In this document: in pieces, positions 1-5,343 of the stretch
How positions within the stretch are numbered: position 1 is the stretch's first letter
Layout: each line of letters starts with the position of its first letter
From: Opitutales bacterium
GTDB lineage: Bacteria > Verrucomicrobiota > Verrucomicrobiia > Opitutales > Opitutaceae
Reading direction: 5' to 3'
Assembly: GCA_021772595.1 (NCBI GenBank)
Contig: JAJFLS010000761.1
Coordinates: 1-5,343 of the forward strand
DNA: 5,343 nt
Translations under genes and position numbers: made by a program
The notes under the pieces: generated by a model
The model's database searches: none
What the model was told of the DNA's origin: nothing
Seen by the model: the letters and a program-made list of their open reading frames with translations, nothing else

Positions 1-62
1 AGCGATCGCGGCTACAGGAATTCGGAGTTGAGCTTTCATTTCCTAGGCCTAGCGTTTTGAGG

Positions 63-851
63 ATGTCGAAATCGGAGAATCTAAAACGCTTTTTTCAAGA
101 GGACGGTCGGACGGTTATTTTGCCGATTGATCACGGGACTGTGATTCCGGTGCCGGGCCTTGAGAGGCCGGGCGAGTTGATTGAGAATGTGCGCGGGTCC
201 GTGGATGGATTTGTCGTCAATCTCGGCGTGGCTCAGGTATGCAAAGAGGCGCTTGCCGGGAAAGGGGTTTGCTTGCGGACTGACGGCTATAAGCCAACGT
301 ATCCGGGAAACCCGGACGACGGATCCTATCGCTTGTTTACTGCAGAAGATGCGGAGGCAGTTGGGGCGCACGCGATGATGAACATGTGCTACCTTCATCA
401 TCCGCGTGAGGCAGACAATTTTCGTGAATGCGCGGCGGTGATCAGCGAGGGCAGGGAATGCGGCATTCCGGTGATTCTTGAATCGCTGCCTTTTAGCATC
501 GGTCGGCCCGAGGACTACACAGTCGAAAACATTGGCTTTGCAGTCAGGCTGGCTGCGGAATTGGGAGCGGATATCGTGAAAACGGCTTTTCCGACTGGCG
601 GCAGTGTGGATGATTTCAAGGTGATCGTCGATGGGGCCTTAGTGCCCGTCATTGTGCTCGGAGGCGCGGCGATGGGAGATGACGAGGCGTTGTTTGCGAT
701 GGTGCGGAACGCGATGGATGCGGGAGCGAGCGGCGTCGCGGTGGGACGCAATGTCTGGCAGCACGCGAATCCTCCGGCGGTTGCGGCGGCCTTGAAAGCG
801 ATCGTTCATGAGAACGCGAAGGTGGAATCGGCGTTGAAATTGATAGGGTAG
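63..851 (+). CDS. DhnA/LsrF-type class I (Schiff-base) aldolase
   Basis: This is a cytoplasmic TIM-barrel aldolase of the DhnA family, which includes archaeal-type fructose-bisphosphate aldolase, ADH synthase and LsrF. Visible hallmarks, numbered from the ATG at 63, are LPIDHG at 20-25 with the conserved Asp23, the Schiff-base segment ADIVKTAFP with Lys173, a phosphate-loop glycine pair at 200-201 (LGGAAMGDD), and the second phosphate-binding segment GVAVGRNVWQ at 224-233. At about 262 residues it matches the short archaeal-type members and is shorter than E. coli FbaB. Where the archaeal fructose-bisphosphate aldolases have a catalytic Tyr in a YPRG-like motif, this protein has ESLPFS (140-145), so the exact substrate is uncertain. 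The start is ambiguous. The ATG at 63 begins a typical MSKSENLKRFF N-terminus, but GAGG abuts it directly. A TTG at 57 is in frame, and the frame stays open to the window edge. The gene is GC-richer than the downstream operon and is separated from it by 223 bases, so it is probably transcribed separately. Confidence 0.88.
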   Translation: MSKSENLKRFFQEDGRTVILPIDHGTVIPVPGLERPGELIENVRGSVDGFVVNLGVAQVCKEALAGKGVCLRTDGYKPTYPGNPDDGSYRLFTAEDAEAVGAHAMMNMCYLHHPREADNFRECAAVISEGRECGIPVILESLPFSIGRPEDYTVENIGFAVRLAAELGADIVKTAFPTGGSVDDFKVIVDGALVPVIVLGGAAMGDDEALFAMVRNAMDAGASGVAVGRNVWQHANPPAVAAALKAIVHENAKVESALKLIG

Positions 852-866
852 GAGCTGTTCTGGACA

Positions 867-929
867 GTAGCTCAGTGCTTCAGCCTGAGCAGAGTAGGGT
901 TGATGGCTCAGGCTGAAGCACTGAGCTAC
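867..929. repeat. Perfect 24-bp inverted repeat (hairpin) with 15-nt loop
   Basis: The arm at 867-890 is the exact reverse complement of the arm at 906-929, and the loop is 15 bases (891-905). Each arm is itself an imperfect palindrome, with GCTCAG at one end, CTGAGC-like sequence at the other and GCT-TC-AGC in the middle. The element could therefore fold as one long hairpin or as two smaller ones. A small CTGT/ACAG inverted repeat (855-867) adjoins it on the left. It lies 15 bases after the aldolase stop. No T-run follows the right arm, so it is not a canonical intrinsic terminator, although such a stem could still end or stabilise the aldolase mRNA. The nested structure resembles dispersed REP/MITE-like extragenic palindromes. 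The class is inferred; the palindrome itself is seen directly. Confidence 0.9.
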
Positions 930-1036
930 GGGAGAATCGATCTATCGGGAACTTTGTTAGTCGCTTTCTAAATCAACTTAAAGCGCCAATCGTTAGGTGG
1001 TTGCGTTCTTCGCGTTCCCCTTTAGCAATTTGGCGC

Positions 1037-1074
1037 GATCAATTAGAACGTGATCGAACAATATACTGATCAAT
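1037..1074 (+). promoter_or_regulatory. Candidate promoter: -10-like TATACT just before ATG, flanked by GATCAAT direct repeats
   Basis: TATACT at 1062-1067 matches five of six bases of the sigma-70 -10 consensus. It ends 7 bases before the ATG at 1075, so a start site at the usual distance would fall on or next to the start codon and give a leaderless mRNA. No Shine-Dalgarno sequence is visible before this ATG, which agrees with that reading. The -35 region at 17-bp spacing (TCAATT) is poor. The heptamer GATCAAT occurs at 1037-1043 and again at 1068-1074, with a related TGATCGAACA between them. The copies are 31 bases apart, about three helical turns, and could be an operator. This is inference from short motifs only. 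Confidence 0.35.
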
Positions 1075-1482
1075 ATGGCTCCTCAATTATTACGAAACAA
1101 ACTCTACTTTTCCGCGACTATCATACTCTCGCTGATTGCTTTGGTGGCGGTGATCCCAGTAAGCTACGATACGCTGACTACTGACGAGAAATGTCCGATG
1201 ATGGGAGTGGTTCCGGCTTGTTATGTCGTGATGATCGGCTATTTCCTCATAGCCCTTTCGTGCGTATTCAGGAAGTATCTACTTTTCTATATAGGTTGGA
1301 TTCCTGTTTTTCTATTGGCTGCTATTGGTTCGGTGGCTGAGGTCTTTGGCGTAGATGTTTGCCCCAAAACTGAAGGCGGAATACCCATGTGTTATTTTTC
1401 TTTAGGGTTCGCATTGCTCATCGCGGCTACCTTTTACGGCTGGAAAAAGACGAACCATTCTGAAGCTGCATTTGAGGGCTGA
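1075..1482 (+). CDS. Small four-helix membrane protein with duplicated CP...G-x-P-x-CY motif
   Basis: I do not recognise a named family. The 135-residue protein has four hydrophobic segments, at about 10-30, 49-65, 68-88 and 105-122. Basic residues lie at the N-terminus (RNK), after helix 2 (FRKY) and after helix 4 (GWKK), which predicts an N-in/C-in inner-membrane protein. The two loops following helices 1 and 3 both face outside and carry the same motif: CPMMGVVPACY at 40-50 and CPKTEGGIPMCY at 96-107. The protein therefore looks like an internal duplication of a two-helix hairpin, each copy with a Cys pair (C40/C49 and C96/C106) at the outer mouth of a helix. The pairs could form disulfides, do thiol redox chemistry or bind metal; none of these is shown. 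An extra C63 lies in helix 2. It is the first gene of the operon, 20 bases before the molybdoenzyme, so it may be that enzyme's membrane partner or a transporter for the pathway. Confidence 0.85.
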   Translation: MAPQLLRNKLYFSATIILSLIALVAVIPVSYDTLTTDEKCPMMGVVPACYVVMIGYFLIALSCVFRKYLLFYIGWIPVFLLAAIGSVAEVFGVDVCPKTEGGIPMCYFSLGFALLIAATFYGWKKTNHSEAAFEG

Positions 1483-1502
1483 TTGGCGCCAGAGCGAAAT
1501 AG

Positions 1503-3698
1503 ATGTCAGCTCAACCGCATTTCCGCGTATGCAATTATTGCGAAGCCATGTGCGGCGTCGTAGTTTCGCATGATCCAACCGCCGAAGATGAAAATAAGAA
1601 AATAAAGGTTAGGCCCGATAAGGACGATCCATTCAGCAAAGGGAGCATGTGTCCGAAAGCTCCGGCTCTTGGGCCATTGCATTATGACCCGAGCAAACTG
1701 CGGCAGCCCGTCAAGAAGGTGGGCGATGACTGGCAGGATATTTCTTGGAAGGAAGCCTACGATACTGTTGAAGGAAATATAAAGGCGATCCGGTCCGAGA
1801 ATGGCGCTGATTCGATCGCTAGCTATCTCGGAAATCCAATCGTCCACAATTTAGGGATGCTGCTTTTCGCGAAGACATTCGCCAAATCGATTGGATCGAA
1901 AAACGTCTACTCCGCGACAAGCATGGACCAGTTGCCGCATCATTTCGCTGGTCATTTCATGTTTGGTCACGAAATGAGAATACCAGTCCCGGACATCGAT
2001 CGAACGGATTACATGATCGTCATGGGCGCTAATCCAATGGCGAGCAATGGCAGCATCATGACCTCGGCAGGTGTGAGCAAGCGGCTCAGGAATATCGAGA
2101 AGCGAGGTGGTAAATTTGTCGTCATCGATCCGCGTGTGACAGAAACGGCGAAGATCGCATCGGAGCATCATTTCATCAAACCCGGAACGGACGTCTATCT
2201 TTTACTGGCATTGTTGCACGTCATTTTTCGGGACGAAAAGACAATACTCGGGGAGCTCGAAAAACACATAGACGGTTTCGAGAAATTGGTGGCGTTGGTG
2301 AAGGATTTCACTCCGGCCAAAATTGCTCCAATAATCGATATCGAGGAATCGGCAATCGAGCGATTAGTCGAGGAGTTTACCAGTCACGAGAAAGCCGTGC
2401 TATACGGTCGAATGGGATTGTCGACTCAATCGCATGGAGGACTGTGTCATTGGTTGATCAATACGATCAATATTGCCACAGGGAATTTCGATACTCCGGG
2501 CGGCATGATGTTTCCTTCTCCCGCCATCGAACTCGTGCGGAATAAGAAGCAACGCGACATTTTCGGTCGCTGGAGCGGTCGGGCGAGCGGTCTCAAGGAA
2601 TTCGCGGGAGAGCTTCCTGTGTCGGGGATGACGGACGAGCTTCTGGCGAATGGCGAGGGACAAGTAAAAGCGTTCGTCAGCATTTGCGGCAATCCTGTCT
2701 TGTCATCGCCTAACGGGAAGCGACTCGATCAGGCCCTGCAGAAGGTCGAGTTCATGGTCTCGATCGACAACTACATCAATGAAACAACGCGGCATGCTGA
2801 TCTCATTTTGCCGACGCCAAGCGGCTTGGAGATTGATCATTACGATCTGATATTCAACGCCATTTCGGTAAGCAATAACGCCAAATTTTCCGAAGCGCTG
2901 TTTTCGCCCGGCAAAGGACGGCCTTACGATTGGCAAATTCTAAAAGAGTTATCGAGCCGACTAAGCGAGAAAGGTCTCAGCCTTTTCGATCGATTCATGA
3001 CGCCTCGCCGAATAATAAATTTGGGTCTTATGCTCGGCCCTTATGGGAAGTTGAGTAGCCCGAAGCGTTGGTTTAACGGATTGAGTCTGAAGAAGGTAAT
3101 CGCGTCCAAACATGGCATCGACCTGGGTCCTTTGAAACCACGCATACCGGAGTGTCTCATAACGGTAGATAAGAAAATCAATATCGCGCCGAGCGTCTTT
3201 CTGGACCGGCTGGCTGAAGTGGCGAACGAGGAGTTTCCGCAATTGATTGGCGAGTCGAATGAGCGAGCATGCAAGCATGATTTTCAGTTAATCGGTCGCC
3301 GGCATGTCAGCACGAACAATTCTTGGATGCACCAAGTTAAAGCGCTCAGCTCGAACAAGCATGTTCGATGCACGGCGATGATGAATCCGGATGATGCCAG
3401 ACGCTTGGAGATTGATGATGGCGAATTGGTTAACGTTATTTCCCGAGTCGGCGAAATCGCTATTCCTGTGGAAATAACAGACGCAATGATGACTGGGGTT
3501 GTAAGTATCCCCCATGGTTTTGGGCATACGCGAGAAGGGACGAAGGTTCCGAATGCTGAAGCTAATCCCGGAGTAAGTGTGAACGATATAACGGATCACA
3601 CGCAAGTGGACCCACTCACCGGTAACGCCGCGTTTTCCGGTCAATCGATCAGGGTGGAAAAGATCAATGCTGAAGATGGTAAAGGGCATCGCCAATGA
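1503..3698 (+). CDS. Molybdopterin (bis-MGD) oxidoreductase with N-terminal 4Fe-4S cluster
   Basis: This is a DMSO-reductase-superfamily catalytic subunit, 731 residues, full length for the family. The N-terminal 4Fe-4S domain has C10-x2-C13-x3-C17 and C50. K52 follows C50 in the position of the electron-relay lysine of formate dehydrogenase. Cofactor-binding segments follow: MGANPMASNGS (174-184), VVIDPRVTETAKIA (206-219), GNPVLSSPNG (396-405) and the family signature TRHADLILPT (429-438). The C-terminal molydop-binding beta-barrel spans about 594-718. There is no twin-arginine signal or other signal peptide, so it should be cytoplasmic. At the Mo-ligand site (SATSMDQLPHH, 137-147) there is no Cys or selenocysteine; D142 aligns by eye with Sec140 of E. 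coli FdhF. The FdhF formate-binding arginine region also differs, so formate dehydrogenase activity is unlikely. The substrate is unknown. The ribosome binding site is weak. The stop overlaps the next start (ATGA), implying translational coupling. Confidence 0.95.
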   Translation: MSAQPHFRVCNYCEAMCGVVVSHDPTAEDENKKIKVRPDKDDPFSKGSMCPKAPALGPLHYDPSKLRQPVKKVGDDWQDISWKEAYDTVEGNIKAIRSENGADSIASYLGNPIVHNLGMLLFAKTFAKSIGSKNVYSATSMDQLPHHFAGHFMFGHEMRIPVPDIDRTDYMIVMGANPMASNGSIMTSAGVSKRLRNIEKRGGKFVVIDPRVTETAKIASEHHFIKPGTDVYLLLALLHVIFRDEKTILGELEKHIDGFEKLVALVKDFTPAKIAPIIDIEESAIERLVEEFTSHEKAVLYGRMGLSTQSHGGLCHWLINTINIATGNFDTPGGMMFPSPAIELVRNKKQRDIFGRWSGRASGLKEFAGELPVSGMTDELLANGEGQVKAFVSICGNPVLSSPNGKRLDQALQKVEFMVSIDNYINETTRHADLILPTPSGLEIDHYDLIFNAISVSNNAKFSEALFSPGKGRPYDWQILKELSSRLSEKGLSLFDRFMTPRRIINLGLMLGPYGKLSSPKRWFNGLSLKKVIASKHGIDLGPLKPRIPECLITVDKKINIAPSVFLDRLAEVANEEFPQLIGESNERACKHDFQLIGRRHVSTNNSWMHQVKALSSNKHVRCTAMMNPDDARRLEIDDGELVNVISRVGEIAIPVEITDAMMTGVVSIPHGFGHTREGTKVPNAEANPGVSVNDITDHTQVDPLTGNAAFSGQSIRVEKINAEDGKGHRQ
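3681..3698 (+). promoter_or_regulatory. Ribosome binding site and ATGA stop/start overlap
   Basis: AAAGGG at 3681-3686 lies 8 bases before the ATG at 3695. That ATG overlaps the molybdoenzyme's TGA (3696-3698) in the classic ATGA arrangement. The combination fixes the start of the downstream gene and implies coupled translation of the two proteins, probably in matched amounts. Confidence 0.7.
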
Positions 3699-4417
3699 CG
3701 TTTACTAACGATGGCGGTGAAGTATTGCGGGCGAAGATAACGAAAAAATCTTGCGTCTATATAAAATCGATTGACAAGAACGTACCATTGAGCGATCCAG
3801 TCTATGCCATCAATTGGTTCAATGCCCGATTTCTTTGGTTGTACAACTTCTATAACCTGATCGCGTCGAGTTCGGTAAAGAAGATCGGCGGTAAGCCTTT
3901 GTTCAAAGCCCACCTCCGAAAAATATTAGCCGGCGATGATGAGCATAGGCGCGACGTCTTGCTTATCGTCAATTATCCTAGCGCGATTCGATTTAAGGAT
4001 ATGCTTGAGAGCCTTTACTTCAAGTTGGCGAGCGTTTTTCGTCTGCTCGCAGTTAAGGAGTTCACGTTCGGATTTACGCAATGCGCGGAACTGAAAGTCG
4101 CTACCGGAGGCGATCGTGAGACGAGCGCTTATACGATTCATCATTATCGATCCGAAACCGACATAACGGGAAGAGTTAAGAAGGTTCTGGTGGATAAGGA
4201 TATAGCTATTCATTATGCGGGCCGGATTTCGTCTTTGCTGTTTTCCGGTGATGATCAAGAATCCAGCGAGCAAGTGCCTTGCCTGATGGATGGTGTGATT
4301 GTTCTGGAAGCTGAATCGTTCGATGAACTCGAACACTTGTTTCAAAATGAAGATTACAAGAACATTGTTCGTCAGACGGACTCTTCGTTTATAGCGACTT
4401 TGGATAGAGTGTTGTAA
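3695..4417 (+). CDS. Tandem DUF1330-like (dimeric alpha/beta-barrel) protein
   Basis: The protein has 240 residues, no signal peptide and no membrane helix. Two ferredoxin-like halves can be read. The first (about 35-130) runs strand VYAINWF, helix LWLYNFYNLIASS ending in GG (65-66), strand KPLFKAHLRK, strand DVLLIVNYPS (87-96), helix IRFKDMLESLYFKLASVFR, and strand TFGFTQ. The NYPSAIRFKDMLES-x-YF pattern resembles the 'fPsaeaa...f..SpeY' core of DUF1330. The second half (about 144-240) repeats the order, with YTIHHYRS, a helix at about 156-172, ISSLLFSG, GVIVLEAESFDELEHLFQNEDY (200-221) and a final helix. DUF1330 and EthD-like proteins normally form dimers of one such domain, so this looks like a fused intramolecular pseudo-dimer with a small-molecule cavity. 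The 34-residue N-terminal extension is unassigned. Function is unknown. Context suggests a substrate-binding, isomerase- or cyclase-like or accessory role next to the Mo enzyme and SDR. The domain call is by pattern, not by search. Confidence 0.8.
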   Translation: MTFTNDGGEVLRAKITKKSCVYIKSIDKNVPLSDPVYAINWFNARFLWLYNFYNLIASSSVKKIGGKPLFKAHLRKILAGDDEHRRDVLLIVNYPSAIRFKDMLESLYFKLASVFRLLAVKEFTFGFTQCAELKVATGGDRETSAYTIHHYRSETDITGRVKKVLVDKDIAIHYAGRISSLLFSGDDQESSEQVPCLMDGVIVLEAESFDELEHLFQNEDYKNIVRQTDSSFIATLDRVL

Positions 4418-4419
4418 TT

Positions 4420-5259
4420 ATGAAAAGTATCTTGGTCACTGGAGTATCCACAGGTATCGGCTATGATGCCGTCCGATATCTTGTTGGGCTAGGCTATCAT
4501 GTGTTTGGCAGTGTTCGTAAAGACAGCGATCAGGAACGACTTGAGAAAGCGTTTCCGAAGAACTTCACTTGCCTGAAATTCGATGTGACCGATCTTGAGC
4601 AAGTCAATCGCGCCAAGGAAAACGTTGAGCAAAAATTGAGCGGAAGCGCGTTAACGGCGCTGGTGAACAACGCGGGTTATGCGCAAGGAGGCCCGATGGC
4701 TTTGCTGAGCGATGAGACGTTCCGGCAGCAGATCGAAGTCAACCTGTTTGGAGTTCGAAATGTGACCAATGCTTTTCTGCCATTGCTTGGAGCGGATAAG
4801 TCTTTCGCGGGAAAACCTGGAAAGATTATCAACATCAGCTCGATCTCCGGAATATTCAATACTCCTATGAGTGGAGCATATTGCGTGGCGAAGCATGCGC
4901 TGGAAAGTTTGGGAGAAGTGTATCGTCGCGAATTGATGATGTACGGTATTCAGGTTGTTTCAATACAGCCTGGACCGATACAATCTGACTTGTGGGTAAA
5001 GAACACCGACAGCATGGATCAGTATTTTGACAGCGACTACGGACCAATGGCTCGTAGCGCGAGGCGCATTATCGAAGAGGCCGAAAAGGATGCGTTGCCT
5101 GCCAAAGTTATTTCAAAGCTGATCCATAAGATCGTCGTCAGCAAGCGAGCGAAACTGAGCTACATCGTGACGAAAGGAAAATTGGCGAATACGATTGTAG
5201 CGAAGTACCTTCCTAGGCGCGTCGTGGATTTCTTTTTACGCCGAAGGCTGAGGAGGTGA
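4420..5259 (+). CDS. Classical short-chain dehydrogenase/reductase (SDR)
   Basis: This is a Rossmann-fold NAD(P)-dependent oxidoreductase acting on an alcohol or carbonyl, 279 residues. It has all the classical SDR motifs: TGVSTGIG nucleotide loop (7-14), D55 in DVTD, NNAG (83-86), catalytic N108, S141, Y154 and K158 (the YCVAK motif), and PGPI after strand 6 (184-187). R33 just after the second strand (SVRK) favours NADP(H) over NAD(H). It resembles the retinol/steroid-dehydrogenase-like bacterial SDRs, but the substrate cannot be read. The C-terminus is unusually basic and partly hydrophobic (PRRVVDFFLRRRLRR, 265-279), which could dock on a membrane or on a partner. The start lies 2 bases after the preceding stop, with a modest GGATAGAG (4402-4409) as the likely ribosome binding site. 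As the last gene of the operon it probably performs the step before or after the molybdoenzyme. Confidence 0.95.
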   Translation: MKSILVTGVSTGIGYDAVRYLVGLGYHVFGSVRKDSDQERLEKAFPKNFTCLKFDVTDLEQVNRAKENVEQKLSGSALTALVNNAGYAQGGPMALLSDETFRQQIEVNLFGVRNVTNAFLPLLGADKSFAGKPGKIINISSISGIFNTPMSGAYCVAKHALESLGEVYRRELMMYGIQVVSIQPGPIQSDLWVKNTDSMDQYFDSDYGPMARSARRIIEEAEKDALPAKVISKLIHKIVVSKRAKLSYIVTKGKLANTIVAKYLPRRVVDFFLRRRLRR

Positions 5260-5326
5260 TGTAGGGGCTTGGCGTTCGAAGACCGCGCAAGAAGAGTTAT
5301 AGCTGGGTAAGCGGGCGTAGCAAGAG

Positions 5327-5343
5327 AAACCCCCACAGGTTTT
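5327..5343 (+). terminator. Possible hairpin at window edge, clipped
   Basis: AAACC (5327-5331) can pair with GGTTT (5338-5342) around a CCCACA loop, and the sequence runs into T residues at the window end. It lies 67 bases after the SDR stop, where an operon terminator would be expected. The stem is short and AT-rich and the window stops inside any T-tract, so this is only a candidate. Confidence 0.2.

Noticed and set aside
2..31. Possible C-terminal tail of an upstream gene (reads AIAATGIRS then TGA)
   Set aside because: Only nine codons are visible. Another frame also ends just before the aldolase (TGA at 58-60) and the third runs open into it, so the upstream gene cannot be assigned.
81..401. 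Minus-strand open frame of 106 codons inside the aldolase
   Set aside because: It is a shadow of a well-supported coding gene. Its translation has no domain pattern and is rich in residues expected from antisense of the real frame.
867..929. Hairpin as a canonical rho-independent terminator
   Set aside because: No run of T follows the right arm on the + strand (it continues GGGAGAATCG), and no matching T-run sits on the other side for the opposite strand.
1075..1482. Small membrane protein as VKOR or DsbB
   Set aside because: It has paired external cysteines and four helices, but there is no CxxC active-site motif of either family. The spacing is CX8C and CX9C.
1506..3695. Several minus-strand open frames of 77-135 codons opposite the Mo enzyme
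   Set aside because: They are antisense to a gene with clear family motifs along its whole length. None shows a recognisable domain or a convincing ribosome binding site.
1503..3698. Annotation of the Mo enzyme as formate dehydrogenase or assimilatory nitrate reductase
   Set aside because: There is no Cys or Sec at the Mo site, the formate-binding arginine is missing, and there is no Nas-type C-terminal cluster domain. Only the superfamily level is supported.
3926..4345. Minus-strand open frame of 139 codons opposite the tandem DUF1330-like gene
   Set aside because: The plus-strand gene is better supported by the ATGA coupling, the ribosome binding site and the repeated fold pattern. The antisense product shows no motif.

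Overview
The window reads as a piece of chromosome from a free-living bacterium. GC is moderate, genes are tightly packed and all on the + strand, and starts and stops are ordinary. No phage, plasmid, CRISPR, tRNA or rRNA signal was found. The taxonomic guess is weak. The aldolase type and the dispersed-looking hairpin would fit an environmental Verrucomicrobia- or Acidobacteria-like genome, but nothing in the window proves this.

Layout. (1) Positions 63-851 encode a DhnA/LsrF-type class I aldolase with its Schiff-base lysine. It is visibly more GC-rich than the genes that follow and looks like a separate transcription unit. (2) Positions 852-1074 are non-coding. They hold a perfect 24-bp inverted repeat (867-929), a direct repeat of GATCAAT and a TATACT -10-like box lying only 7 bases before the next ATG. 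(3) Positions 1075-5259 hold four same-strand genes separated by 20, -4 and 2 bases, so almost certainly one operon. In order they are a four-helix membrane protein with a duplicated cysteine motif, a 731-aa bis-MGD molybdopterin oxidoreductase with a 4Fe-4S cluster, a protein made of two DUF1330-like (dimeric alpha/beta-barrel) domains in tandem, and a classical short-chain dehydrogenase. (4) Positions 5260-5343 are a short non-coding tail with, at most, a clipped hairpin at the edge.

How the genes may work together. The operon couples a cytoplasmic molybdenum enzyme to an NADP(H)-type SDR and a small-molecule-binding-type barrel protein. This suggests a short redox pathway acting on an organic substrate. 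No recognisable electron-transfer subunit is present (no ferredoxin, FAD or cytochrome protein). By eye-alignment with E. coli FdhF, the Mo enzyme has Asp where formate dehydrogenase has selenocysteine and lacks the formate-binding arginine, so it is not a formate dehydrogenase. The substrate is unknown. This operon is the most interesting part of the window.
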